Source: Solimonas fluminis
GTDB lineage: Bacteria; Pseudomonadota; Gammaproteobacteria; Nevskiales; Nevskiaceae
Assembly (NCBI RefSeq): GCF_002930645.1
Contig: NZ_PSNW01000016.1
Location: 43,884 to 107,883 of the forward strand
DNA length: 64,000 bases
Reading direction: 5' to 3'
The translations under genes and the position numbers were made by a program. Below the pieces are notes generated by a model. That model did not search any database and was not told the origin of the DNA. It saw only the letters and a list, made by a program, of their open reading frames with translations. Shown here piece by piece: positions 40,110 through 48,813 of this stretch; positions within the stretch are counted from its first letter, which is position 1, and each line of letters starts with the position of its first letter.

Positions 40110-40979
40110 ATGAGTCCACCGAGCCGTTCCACCCCCGAACAGGAAGGCTTCTACTTCCACGGTCCGTACCGCCTGGCCTACGAGGTCTATGGCCCCGAGG
40201 ATGGCGCACCCGTGATCCTGGTGCATGGCATCCTGCTGAACACGCACTGCAACCGCGACGTCGCCGCCTGGCTGTCCGCGGAAGGCTATCGCGTGATCCT
40301 GCTCGACCTGCTCGGGCATGGCCGCAGCGACAAGCCGCTGAAGGCGGCGGAGCACCGCGTGGACTTCTACGCCGAGCAGGTGCTGGGCCTGATGGATCAC
40401 CTGGGCCTGGAGCGCGCGATCCTCGGCGGCCTGTCGCTGGGCGCGGTGACCATGCTCACCGTGGCCTGCCTCGCGCCGCATCGGGTGCAGGCCCTGATGC
40501 TGGAGATGCCGGTGGCCGAGAGCGGCGTGCCGGCGGCGGCGATCTTCCTGATTCCGCTGATGCTGACGGTGCACTACGCCCGCCCGGCCTGGCGGCTGCT
40601 GAGCCGCGTGATGAAGCGGATTCCGGAGACGCCCTATCCCCTGCTCAACAGCGCCGTCATCGCCGGACGGGCCGAACCCGAGGAAATCCGCGCGATCCTG
40701 CACGGCGTGCTGATCGGGCCGATCGTGCCCTCGCAGCGCCGGCGCCGGCATATCCAGCAGCCGGTGCTGGTGATCGGCCACGCCGGGGACCCGATGCATG
40801 CGCTGGCCGATGCCCGCGCCATGCGTCGCCACATGCCCAATGCCGAGGTGCTGGTGGCCCGCTCGCTGATCGAGCTGCGCACCAGGCCGGAGCGGCTGCG
40901 ACCGCAGATCCTGGAGTTCCTGGGACGCGTGCCGCGTGGGGACGGCAAGATCGCTCATGCCGCCGCGGCGAACAGCTAG
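40110..40979 (+). CDS. Alpha/beta hydrolase with atypical His position
   Basis: 289 residues. Oxyanion region V-H-G-I-L, D-L-L-G-H-G-R-S-D-K-P and nucleophile elbow G-L-S-L-G-A are normal. The acid is in G-H-A-G-D-P. Where G-H normally carries the catalytic His, the sequence reads V-A-R-S-L-I-E-L-R-T-R-P-E-R-L, with no His. This variant ending is, from memory, shared by a subgroup of uncharacterised hydrolases. It is the last gene of the run and is positioned to hydrolyse the ester or lactone made by the monooxygenase, if active. Confidence 0.82.
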   Translation: MSPPSRSTPEQEGFYFHGPYRLAYEVYGPEDGAPVILVHGILLNTHCNRDVAAWLSAEGYRVILLDLLGHGRSDKPLKAAEHRVDFYAEQVLGLMDHLGLERAILGGLSLGAVTMLTVACLAPHRVQALMLEMPVAESGVPAAAIFLIPLMLTVHYARPAWRLLSRVMKRIPETPYPLLNSAVIAGRAEPEEIRAILHGVLIGPIVPSQRRRRHIQQPVLVIGHAGDPMHALADARAMRRHMPNAEVLVARSLIELRTRPERLRPQILEFLGRVPRGDGKIAHAAAANS

Positions 40980-41061
40980 CCCGCGAAGGACGCCCCCTGG
41001 GTCAACACCCGCAGGAGCGGCTGTTGGCCGCGACCGCACCGTTGGCGGCCAGCTACCGCTC

Positions 41062-42663
41062 CTACAAGGATTGGCCTCGGCCGGCGAAGCGCTCTCGCAA
41101 TTCACGCTTGAGAATCTTTCCGCTGGCGTTCTTGGGTAGCTGCGGCACCACCTCCACCAGCTTGGGTGTCTTGAAGCCGGCCAGGCGCTCGCGGCAGTGG
41201 CGGATGATGTCGTCGCCCCCCACCGACTGCCCTGGGCGCGGCACCACCACGGCCATCACGGCCTCGATCCAGCGCGGATGCGGCACGCCGAACACGGCGA
41301 CCTCGGACACCGCCGGGTGGGCGAAGATGACCTCCTCCACCTCGCGGCTGGCGACGTTCTCGCCGCCGGTCTTGATCATGTCCTTCTTGCGGTCGACGAC
41401 GGTGAGGTAGCCCTCCTCGTCCATCACGCCCAGATCGCCGCTGTGGAACCAGCCGTTACGGAAGGCCTCGGCGGTCTTCTCCGGGTTCTTCCAGTAGCCG
41501 AGCGTGACATGCGGGCCACGGTGCACGATCTCGCCGACCGTGCCGGGCGGCACCGGACGGTCGTCGTCATCCACCACGCGGGTCTCGACGTTGATCGCGG
41601 GGCGGCCGGCGGAGCCGAGCTTGCGCAACTGGTCCTCGGGACGCAGCACCGTGGCCACCGGCGACATTTCGGTCTGGCCGTAGAAGTTGAACAGCCGCAG
41701 CTGCGGCAGGCGCGTGGTGATCTCCTTGATGATCTCGCCCGGCATGATCGAGGCGCCGTAGTAGCCCTTGCGCAGCGAGGACAGGTCGCTGCGGTCGAAG
41801 TCGGCATGGCGCAGCAGCGCGATCCAGACCGTGGGCGGGCAGAACAGCTTGGTGGCGCGCTCGCGCTGGATGGCGGCCAGCATCGCCGCCGGATCGGGGC
41901 CCGGCAGCACGATGTTGGTCGCGCCCAGGTAGAGGCCGGGCGTCAGGAAGGCATCGAGCTGGGCGCAGTGGAACAGCGGCAGGGAATGGACCTCGATGTC
42001 GTCGGCGGCCATCTCGCCGTCGGCGATGCAGCTGCCGTAGTGGGAATACAGGCAGCGCGCCGACAGCAGGGCACCCTTGGGGCGCGACTCGGTACCGCTG
42101 GTGTAGAGCATCTGCACCGGCTCGTCGTCGCCGACCGGGACGTCCGGTGCCGTGGCATCGGCGTGGGTCATCCAGTCCTGCACCCATTCCCAGCCCGGGG
42201 AAACCTCGCCGCCCTTGTCCCGGATGGCCCCACGCAGCTTCGGGGATATGCCGGACTCGGCGATGGCGGCGTCGGCGACACCGGCCAGTGCGTCCTCGGC
42301 GATCACGCCGCGGACCTCGGCATTGCCGAGGATGTAGCCCACCTCGGCGGCGTTGAGCATGAAATTGACCGGCACCGTCACGGCGCCCAGGCGCGCCAGC
42401 GCGAAGCGGACCACGACGAAGGCGTGGTTGTTGCGCGACAGCAGGGCCACGTGGTCGCCCCTGGCGATGCCGCGGGCCGCGATGGCGTTGGCCGTGCGGT
42501 TCACGGTCTCGTCGAGTTCGGCGTAGGTCTGGCGCAGTCCGCCATAGACCAGGGCCGTCTTGCGCGGAAAGCGGGCGGCGCTGCGCCACAGCAGATCGGC
42601 GAGGCGGTGGCTGCGGGCACTGGCGATCAGGGCGCCGGCCGGGGAGTTCGTGTCGGAGGTCAT
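41062..42663 (-). CDS. Class I adenylate-forming acyl-CoA synthetase
   Basis: 533 residues. The P-loop is Y-T-S-G-T-E-S-R-P-K-G (a TTG to ESR variation). Further landmarks are F-Y-G-Q-T-E-M, G-W-F-H-S-G-D-L-G, D-R-K-K-D-M-I-K-T-G-G-E-N and the catalytic lysine in P-K-N-A-S-G-K-I-L-K-R. Length and order match fatty- and aryl-acid CoA ligases. It is on the minus strand, convergent with the nine-gene run and divergent from the wax-ester synthase gene. It would activate the carboxylic acid product or substrate for the beta-oxidation-type genes. Confidence 0.92.
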   Translation of the reverse strand: MTSDTNSPAGALIASARSHRLADLLWRSAARFPRKTALVYGGLRQTYAELDETVNRTANAIAARGIARGDHVALLSRNNHAFVVVRFALARLGAVTVPVNFMLNAAEVGYILGNAEVRGVIAEDALAGVADAAIAESGISPKLRGAIRDKGGEVSPGWEWVQDWMTHADATAPDVPVGDDEPVQMLYTSGTESRPKGALLSARCLYSHYGSCIADGEMAADDIEVHSLPLFHCAQLDAFLTPGLYLGATNIVLPGPDPAAMLAAIQRERATKLFCPPTVWIALLRHADFDRSDLSSLRKGYYGASIMPGEIIKEITTRLPQLRLFNFYGQTEMSPVATVLRPEDQLRKLGSAGRPAINVETRVVDDDDRPVPPGTVGEIVHRGPHVTLGYWKNPEKTAEAFRNGWFHSGDLGVMDEEGYLTVVDRKKDMIKTGGENVASREVEEVIFAHPAVSEVAVFGVPHPRWIEAVMAVVVPRPGQSVGGDDIIRHCRERLAGFKTPKLVEVVPQLPKNASGKILKRELRERFAGRGQSL

Positions 42664-42887
42664 CGGGAGAGGTCCGGGACCCGGGACAATGGATCCTTCG
42701 GGGCCAAGCTGGTGGAAGGCCGAGGCGCTGTCAACGCAGCCCCGGAGCGGTTGCCGCCATAGAACAATGATTCATCTTGCCCAGTCAACGCCGCAGATTC
42801 CGCACCCTGGGCTTTTCTACGATCATGAAGCCAGGAGACCCGGGCGGGTGGGACGCCCGGGAGCAGAAGAACACAAGAGGTACACGC

Positions 42888-44273
42888 TTGAGCAAGCTAT
42901 CCCTGGTGGACGACACCTTCCTGCGCCTGGAGAGCCGGCGCCAGCCGCTGCATATCGGCATGCTGATGCTGTTCGAGCCGCCGGCGGACGCCCCGCCGGA
43001 TTTCGCCGCGAAGCTGGCCGAGAAGCTGCGGCAGTCGACGCTGGCGGTGCCGCCCTTCAACCAGCGCCTGGAGCGCCGCCGCGGCATGCATTACTGGGTG
43101 GAGGACGACGATTTCGACCTCGCCCACCATTTCGTGCACATGTCTCTGCCCAAGCCCGGACGCATCCGCGAGCTGCTTTCCGTGGTGTCCCGCGTGCATT
43201 CGGTTCACCTGGACCGCGCCTACCCGCTGTGGCGCCTGTACCTGATCGAAGGGCTCGAGGACGGGCGCATCGCGGTGTACCTGAAGATCCACCACTCCGT
43301 GGTGGATGGCGTGGGTGGCATCCGCATGCTGATGGCCTCCATGTCGAAGAACATGGCGGAATCGGTCCTGATGCGACCGCCCTGGGAGATCGGCGCGACC
43401 AAGCAGAAGATGCAGGCCATGCCGGTGCCGGTGCCGATGGTGGAGAGCTTCAACGCGCTGAAGCTGATGGCGCGCGAGGGCCTGAATTCCGCGATGCCGG
43501 TGATCCGCCGCGTGCGTGAAACGCTGCGCGAGCACCGCAAGGGCAACAGCGATATCGCCCTGGCCGGCGAGGCGCCGCGCTGCGTGCTCAACAGCAAGGT
43601 CAGCGCCACGCGGCGCTTTGCCGCGCAGCAGTATTCCACCGCGCGCATGCGTGCCGTGGGCAAGGCTGCCGGAGGCACGCTCAACGACGTGGTCCTGGCC
43701 ATGTGCGGCGGCGCGCTGCGCCGCTACCTGATCTCCCTGAACCAGCTGCCGGAAAAGCCGCTGATCGCCGGCGTGCCGATCTCCATCCGCCGCGACGACA
43801 CCATGTCGGGCAACGAGGTGGCCTTCACCATCGCCCACCTCGCCACGAACCTGGAAGACCCGGTGGAGCGACTGCAGGCGATCAAGCGCTGCATGGACAA
43901 GAACAAGGAGCGCCTGCTGGACTTCTCGCCGGCGCAGGTCATGGCCTATGCCGCGATGATGCTGATGCCCGGCGCGCTCGGCATGCTGCTGGACCGCTCG
44001 GGCAGCAGCACGCTGGGCAGCGTGGTGGTGTCCCATGTGCCGGGTCCGCGCGAGGACATCTACTGGCAGGGCGCACGCCTCGCGGGCCTCTACCCCGCCT
44101 CGCTGCTGTTCGACGGCCTGGCCCTCAACATCACCGTGATCAGCCGCCACGACTACGTGGACTTCGGCGTGATCGCCTGCCGGAAGTCGGTGCCGCAGGT
44201 GCAGCGCCTGCTCGACTATCTCGAAGACGAACTGGTGGCGCTCGAAAACGCCGTCCTGGGGAGAAATCCGTGA
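42888..44273 (+). CDS. Wax ester synthase/diacylglycerol acyltransferase (WS/DGAT)
   Basis: 461 residues from a TTG start at 42888, preceded at ideal spacing by AAGAGG. Further upstream in-frame ATGs (42777 and 42825) would add sequence foreign to the family, which normally starts just before L-S-x-x-D-x-x-F-L-R-L-E. The acyl-transfer motif H135-H-x-x-x-D140-G (H-H-S-V-V-D-G) is intact, as are the C-terminal S-H-V-P-G-P and N-I-T-V-I-S regions. It joins an alcohol or diacylglycerol with acyl-CoA for storage. It overlaps the following SDR gene by four bases. Confidence 0.9.
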   Translation: MSKLSLVDDTFLRLESRRQPLHIGMLMLFEPPADAPPDFAAKLAEKLRQSTLAVPPFNQRLERRRGMHYWVEDDDFDLAHHFVHMSLPKPGRIRELLSVVSRVHSVHLDRAYPLWRLYLIEGLEDGRIAVYLKIHHSVVDGVGGIRMLMASMSKNMAESVLMRPPWEIGATKQKMQAMPVPVPMVESFNALKLMAREGLNSAMPVIRRVRETLREHRKGNSDIALAGEAPRCVLNSKVSATRRFAAQQYSTARMRAVGKAAGGTLNDVVLAMCGGALRRYLISLNQLPEKPLIAGVPISIRRDDTMSGNEVAFTIAHLATNLEDPVERLQAIKRCMDKNKERLLDFSPAQVMAYAAMMLMPGALGMLLDRSGSSTLGSVVVSHVPGPREDIYWQGARLAGLYPASLLFDGLALNITVISRHDYVDFGVIACRKSVPQVQRLLDYLEDELVALENAVLGRNP

Positions 44274-45202
44274 CGCAGAAGTGGACGACGGCAAGGATGC
44301 CGTCACAGGCAGGCCGCACCGCCATCGTGACCGGCGCCAACAGCGGGCTCGGCCTGGAGACGGCGATCGCGCTGGCCGCCGCCGGAGCCAGGGTGATCAT
44401 GGCCTGCCGCAATCCGGCGAAGGCCGCCGCCGCCCTGGAGAAGGTCCGCGAGCGCGTACCGAACGCAGACGCGGCGCTGATGACGCTGGACCTGTCCAGC
44501 CTGGCCTCGGTGCGGACCTTCGCGGAGCAATTCAAGGCCCAGCATCCGCGGCTGGACCTGCTGGTCAACAATGCCGGCATCCTCGGCGTGCCGCTGGGGC
44601 ATACCGCGGATGGTTTCGAGAACCACATGGGTACGAACCACCTCGGGCACTTCGCGCTGACGGGGCTGCTGATCGACCCGATCCTGGCGACGCCGGGAGC
44701 ACGCGTCATCACCGTGGGCAGCCTCGGCCACTGGCGCGGCAAGCTGGACCTGGACGACCTCCATTTCGAGCGGACACCCTATGTGCCTTTCGCCGGCTAT
44801 GCCAACAGCAAGCAGGCCAACCTTCTCTTCGTCACGGAACTGGCGCGGCGCCTGGCGGCCAAGGGCTCGGGCGTGATCGCCGCGGCGGGGCATCCGGGCG
44901 GCGCCGACACCACGATCAAGCCGCGCACCGATACCTTCAAGCAGCGCTTCGAGGACGCGGTGATCGCACCCATCGCGCGGCGCTGGCTGATCAACACGGC
45001 GGCGGCCGGTGCCCTGCCGACGCTGTATGCGGCGACCATGCCGGACGTGAAGCCGGACGACTACTGGGGGCCGGATGGTTTCGCCGGGCTGCGCGGCTAC
45101 CCGACCCAGGCACGGCGCAAGGCCAGCAGCAAGGATCCGGAACTGGCGAGGCGGCTGTGGGAGGTTTCGGCGAGGCTGACGGGGGTTTCGTACCTGGATT
45201 GA
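44270..45202 (+). CDS. SDR of the retinol-dehydrogenase/protochlorophyllide-reductase-like group
   Basis: 310 residues from a GTG overlapping the WS/DGAT stop (GTGA), with GGGGAGAAA upstream. The cofactor motif is T-G-A-N-S-G-L-G, then N-N-A-G-I, G-T-N-H-L-G-H-F-A-L-T and Y-A-N-S-K-Q-A-N, all typical of this long-range SDR group. Coupling to a wax-ester synthase suggests it might supply or consume a long-chain alcohol or acylglycerol-type substrate, which is inference. Confidence 0.88.
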   Translation: MTQKWTTARMPSQAGRTAIVTGANSGLGLETAIALAAAGARVIMACRNPAKAAAALEKVRERVPNADAALMTLDLSSLASVRTFAEQFKAQHPRLDLLVNNAGILGVPLGHTADGFENHMGTNHLGHFALTGLLIDPILATPGARVITVGSLGHWRGKLDLDDLHFERTPYVPFAGYANSKQANLLFVTELARRLAAKGSGVIAAAGHPGGADTTIKPRTDTFKQRFEDAVIAPIARRWLINTAAAGALPTLYAATMPDVKPDDYWGPDGFAGLRGYPTQARRKASSKDPELARRLWEVSARLTGVSYLD

Positions 45203-45239
45203 GGCTGGAGGTGCACGACACGCGCCCTGCAAACAGCGA

Positions 45240-45322
45240 CGTCATGCCGGCAAAAGCGGCATCCAGTCCCCGACCTGAGTGGCCACGGCCATGACTGGAT
45301 AGCGGCTTTCGCCGGTATGACG
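45240..45322. repeat. Interspersed repeat with paired GCCGGC arms
   Basis: A roughly 80-base inverted element: GTCATGCCGGCAAAAGCGGC on the left and GCGGCTTTCGCCGGTATGAC on the right. It recurs at 58004-58082 and as a half copy at 22984-23006. Non-coding; typical of dispersed intergenic repeats. Confidence 0.7.
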
Positions 45323-45380
45323 TGGCCATTTCATCGCAGTGCCCAAGGTCCGGCAGGAACCCGAACCTGCGGCCTGAGCG

Positions 45381-45410
45381 TTGCAGGTTCAAATCCTGCC
45401 CCCGCTACCA
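45381..45410 (+). other. 3' tRNA fragment (T arm, acceptor strand and CCA), probable att-site remnant
   Basis: The T arm GCAGG-TTCAAAT-CCTGC is followed by CCCCGCT, A and CCA, exactly the 3' end of a bacterial tRNA with encoded CCA. No matching 5' acceptor strand (AGCGGGG), D arm or anticodon arm lies upstream, so it is not a tRNA gene. Integrases that target tRNA genes leave such 3' copies at the distal end of an element. Confidence 0.6.
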
Positions 45411-45417
45411 TTTCATC

Positions 45418-46185
45418 TCAGCGCCCCTTCCATTCCGGCTTCCGCTTCTCCGCGAACGCCCGCGGGCCTTCCTGGGCGTCCTTGCTGCAGTAGGTGTGCT
45501 CGTGCGCGGCGCGCGCGGCCTGCAGGGCGGCGGAGCGGCCCATCTCGGTGGCCAGCATCACGGTCTCGCGGCCGGCCTTGACCGACAGCGGAGCCCCTTC
45601 GAGGACTTCCTTCGCCAACTCGATGGCGGTGTCCAGCAGGGTGGCGGGTTCGGCCAGCCGGTTCACCAGGCCGATCTCGTAGGCGCGCTGGGCACTGATC
45701 GGCCTGCCGGTGAGGATGATCTCCATCATGATGCGCTGGGGGATCATGTGGATCAGCGGCGCGGCCCAGGGCGAGCCGCGACCGACCTTGACCTCGGTGA
45801 TGGCGAACTTCGCCGTCGTGCTGGCCACGCAGAGGTCGCAGGCCTGGGCGATCATCCAGCCGCCGGCGAAGGCCAGGCCGTTCACGGCGGCGATGGTGGG
45901 CTTGGACAGTTCGATGTTGTCGTAGGGCATCGGGAACATGTCGCGCGGCGGCACGCGCAGGCCGCGCTCGACCATCTCCTTGAGATCCCCGCCCGCGCAG
46001 AAAGCCTTGTCGCCACTGCCGGTGAGGATCGCGATGCGCAGCTTCTCATCGCGCTCGAAGCGCTCCCAGGCCGCAAACAGGCCCTCCCTTACCTCCCGGC
46101 TCAGCGCGTTGCGCGTATCCGGTCGGTTGATGGTCAGGATGGCGATGCCGTCTTCACGGGCATCGAAGAGGACGGCGTCGGTCAT
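45418..46185 (-). CDS. Enoyl-CoA hydratase/isomerase family protein
   Basis: 255 residues. The crotonase fold is evident: I-L-T-I-N-R-P-D-T-R-N-A-L-S, the oxyanion region A-F-C-A-G-G-D-L-K-E-M, then I-A-A-V-N-G-L-A-F-A-G-G-W-M and E-V-K-V-G-R-G. One of the two catalytic Glu positions appears as G-R-G-S-P in place of the more usual G-x-x-P, so isomerase or related activity is possible. It is a minus-strand gene about 200 bases before the CoA-transferase gene in genome order, separated by a repeat. Confidence 0.88.
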   Translation of the reverse strand: MTDAVLFDAREDGIAILTINRPDTRNALSREVREGLFAAWERFERDEKLRIAILTGSGDKAFCAGGDLKEMVERGLRVPPRDMFPMPYDNIELSKPTIAAVNGLAFAGGWMIAQACDLCVASTTAKFAITEVKVGRGSPWAAPLIHMIPQRIMMEIILTGRPISAQRAYEIGLVNRLAEPATLLDTAIELAKEVLEGAPLSVKAGRETVMLATEMGRSAALQAARAAHEHTYCSKDAQEGPRAFAEKRKPEWKGR

Positions 46186-46228
46186 TTTTTGAATCTCCTA
46201 CTGCTGCGAAAAAGTGCGTTCGTGCTGA

Positions 46229-46353
46229 AGTCCTGAGCCTGTCGAAGGATCGAAGCCCGGGCGGACTTTCCCAACCGTCGGTCAACAAGTTGCCGCCCAC
46301 CCTTCGACAAGCTCGCCTGGAGGCGCCTACTTCTGGCAGGGCGAACGGCAACT
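46229..46353. repeat. Interspersed TTCGACA-type repeat, long form
   Basis: GCCGCCCACCCTTCGACAAG followed by GCTCGCCTGGAGGCGCC and ending GGGCGAACGGCAACT, with an inverted partial copy CCTGAGCCTGTCGAAGG at about 46229-46246. It recurs at 52629-52680, 52868-52930 and 54963-55018, in a short form and in a form with the inserted GGAGGCGCC segment. Confidence 0.65.
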
Positions 46354-46399
46354 CTGCAGGGTTCCCACGCTCTGCTCCACCCCGCCGCACCTTTTTCCG

Positions 46400-47671
46400 T
46401 CAGAAGCCGCGCCTGAAGATGTCGTGCGCGGCACGCTCCAGGCTCTCGCGGAAATCCGGATGGGCGATGGCGATCAGGCGGCGGGCGCGCTCGGCCAGGG
46501 TCTGGCCCTTGAGTTCGGCGGCACCGAACTCGGTGACGATCACGTCCACGTCGCTGCGCGCGGTGGTGACGGGGCCGGACAGGGCCGGCACGATCTTGCT
46601 CAGCGTGCCGCCCTTGGCGGTGGCGGCCAGCGCGATGATCGAGCGGCCGCCCGGGGAGCGCGAACCGGCGCGGACGAAGTCCACCTGCCCGCCGGTGCCG
46701 CCCAGATACGCGCTGCCGCTCTGCTCGGCATTGACCTGGCCGCTGAGGTCCACCTCCAGCGCGGAATTGATCGTGACCAGCCGCTCCAGTCTCGCCAGAA
46801 CGGCGGCATCGTGGGTGTAGGCGGTCGCGCACATGCGGATCTGCGGGTTCTGGTGCGCCCACCGGTAGAGGCGGCGCGTGCCGATCAGCGCGCCGTTGAT
46901 GGAGACCCCGGTGTCGATGGCCTTGCGGGCATTGGTGACCACGCCGGCCTCGACCAGCTCCACCAGGCCGTCGCCGAGCATGCCCGAATGCACGCCCAGG
47001 TCGCGGCGATCCCGCAGCAGGCGCAGGATGGCGTCGGGCACGGCACCGACGCCGGTCTGCAGCACGGCGCCGTCGCCGATGTAGGCGGCGGCGTGCCTCG
47101 CGATGGCCTCGTCCGTGGGGCCGATCTTCGCGGCGGCCACTTCCACCGGCATGCGCGAGACGCCTACGGCGCAGTCGATGCGCGACGCCGGCAACTTCTC
47201 GCCCAGGGTCTGCGGCACCTGCTCGTTGACCTCGGCGATGACCACGCGGGCCTTGTTCACCATGGCCTGCACGTGGTCGCTTATGAGGCCGAAGCTGTGG
47301 TTGCCGTCTTCATCGGCCGGGCTGACCTGCACGAAGGCGACATCGCAGGGAATGATGCCCTGCTCGATCATGGGTCCGACCTGGCTGACATGGCAGGGCA
47401 CGATGCCCAGCCTGCCGGCGGCGGTCAGCGCGCGCAGCGTGCCGATGGCGCCCATGCTGCTGAGCGAGAAGCCGCGGACGGCCTCCGGCGTCAGCAGGCT
47501 GGAGAAGCTGGTGGCGGTGAAGGCGGCGAGATCGCCAATGCCCTCGGCCTGTGCGATCAGGGCCTCCACCAGGGTCTGCGGCTCGCCGCAGGCCTGGCCC
47601 CAGACGATGCGGTCGCCACGCCGCAGGAAGCGGCCGAGGTCCAGCCGGGCCGCGTCGGTGACGAGTCTCAT
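46400..47671 (-). CDS. Acetyl-CoA hydrolase/transferase (CoA-transferase) family protein
   Basis: 423 residues from the ATG at 47671, which overlaps the upstream lyase stop by four bases. N-terminal R-I-V-W-G-Q-A-C-G-E-P, then Q-T-G-V-G-A-V-P-D-A-I and the glutamate-containing region I-V-T-E-F-G-A-A-E-L-K-G-Q-T are characteristic of the acetyl-CoA hydrolase/4-hydroxybutyrate CoA-transferase family. It would exchange CoA between an acyl-CoA and a free acid. Operonic with the HpcH/CitE-like lyase gene. Confidence 0.88.
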   Translation of the reverse strand: MRLVTDAARLDLGRFLRRGDRIVWGQACGEPQTLVEALIAQAEGIGDLAAFTATSFSSLLTPEAVRGFSLSSMGAIGTLRALTAAGRLGIVPCHVSQVGPMIEQGIIPCDVAFVQVSPADEDGNHSFGLISDHVQAMVNKARVVIAEVNEQVPQTLGEKLPASRIDCAVGVSRMPVEVAAAKIGPTDEAIARHAAAYIGDGAVLQTGVGAVPDAILRLLRDRRDLGVHSGMLGDGLVELVEAGVVTNARKAIDTGVSINGALIGTRRLYRWAHQNPQIRMCATAYTHDAAVLARLERLVTINSALEVDLSGQVNAEQSGSAYLGGTGGQVDFVRAGSRSPGGRSIIALAATAKGGTLSKIVPALSGPVTTARSDVDVIVTEFGAAELKGQTLAERARRLIAIAHPDFRESLERAAHDIFRRGF

Positions 47672-48561
47672 GCGCGGCCCGCGAGCTTGAGCAGCTGCTG
47701 CGCGCGGGCGAGGTAGGGCCGGTCCAGCATCGCACCCTTGTAGCCGATGGTGCCCAGGCCCAGGTTGGCGGCGAACAGGTCCACGATCTCCTGTGCCTGC
47801 GCGATCTCCTGCGCGCTGGGCATGAAGGCCTCGTTGATGACCTCCACCTGGGCCGGGTGGATGGCGAGCATGCCGCGGAAGCCGGCACGGCGGCACTGCG
47901 TGGCGCGCCGGCGCAGGCCGTCCAGGTCGCGGAAATCGCCCTGGATGGTATCGATGGCCGCCACGCGGGCGGCGGCGGCGCCAACCAGGCAGAGGCTTCG
48001 CGCCAGCTCGTAGGTGAAGCCGTAGCTGCCGTCGGCGTTCTTGTTCTCGCTGGCGCCCAGTTCGTCGGCGAGGTCTTCCGCCCCCCAGGTCATGGCGACC
48101 AGGCGCGGCGCGCCGATGTAGCTGCCGGTGTTGAGCATGCCCTCGGCGGTTTCGGTGACCAGGGGGAAGACCCTGGTGCTGCCGGGCTCGATGCCGTTGG
48201 CGGCTTCCAGCGCGGAGAGGTAGTGATCCAGCACGACGAGGTCATGGCCGCCGCGGGTCTTCGGCACCATGACGCCGCCGGGCTTGCCGGGCATGACGGC
48301 GGCGAGATCGGTGAGGGCATGCGGGCCCTGCAGCGGATTGATGCGCACCCAGAGACGCGAGCGCGCGGCGGGATCCGCCCTCTCCAGGAAGGCGCGCACC
48401 AGGGCGCGGGCGCGGGGCTTCTCGGCCTCCGCCACGGCGTCTTCCAGATCGAACAGCGCGACGTCGGCCGCGCTGGCGGCGGCCTTTTCCATCTTCTTCT
48501 CGCTGTCGCCGGGGGCGAACAGCCAGGAGCGGGCGCCGAAGAGTTCCTGGGCTTGGGTCAT
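47668..48561 (-). CDS. HpcH/HpaI aldolase or CitE-like (citryl/malyl-CoA) lyase
   Basis: 297 residues. Core blocks are R-S-W-L-F-A-P-G-D-S-E-K-K, L-F-D-L-E-D-A-V, R-I-N-P, V-P-K-T, L-V-T-E-T-A-E-G, W-G-A-E-D-L, and I-H-P-A-Q-V. This is the CitE/malyl-CoA lyase type, with the Mg-binding Glu and Asp residues present. Paired by a four-base overlap with a CoA-transferase, the two could split a beta-hydroxyacyl-CoA and recycle CoA. The exact substrate is unknown. Confidence 0.9.
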   Translation of the reverse strand: MTQAQELFGARSWLFAPGDSEKKMEKAAASAADVALFDLEDAVAEAEKPRARALVRAFLERADPAARSRLWVRINPLQGPHALTDLAAVMPGKPGGVMVPKTRGGHDLVVLDHYLSALEAANGIEPGSTRVFPLVTETAEGMLNTGSYIGAPRLVAMTWGAEDLADELGASENKNADGSYGFTYELARSLCLVGAAAARVAAIDTIQGDFRDLDGLRRRATQCRRAGFRGMLAIHPAQVEVINEAFMPSAQEIAQAQEIVDLFAANLGLGTIGYKGAMLDRPYLARAQQLLKLAGRA

Positions 48562-48629
48562 GGTGCTGTCTCGATCTCAAGAAAGTCGTTTTGCCGCGTA
48601 GGAATGCGGAGGGAACTGCCGAGCCGGAA

Positions 48630-48748
48630 CCCTTCTCCCGCCAGGAGAGGGGCTGGGGCGAGGGACGCGGGACAAGGTGACGGCCTTGCTTGCTTCACGC
48701 ACCGTCCCTCACCCGCGCCTGCGGCGCGACCTCTCCCGGAGGAGAGGC
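48630..48748. repeat. CT-rich palindromic repeat pair
   Basis: Two degenerate copies of the CCCTCTCCC/GGGAGAGG palindrome (48630-48660 and 48701-48748) fill most of the 252-base gap between the acyl-CoA dehydrogenase and lyase genes. Nothing else is seen there. Confidence 0.6.
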
Positions 48749-48813
48749 AAGACGTGAACCGATCCCGATCCGCGTGCATCCGTGCAAGCCATGGCAGAGA
48801 GCCTTTTTCAAGC

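Noticed and set aside
45301..45410. A complete tRNA gene ending at the CCA at 45410
   Set aside because: A partial acceptor match (AGCGG) at 45301 belongs to an interspersed repeat. No D or anticodon arm can be formed, so only a 3' fragment is supported.
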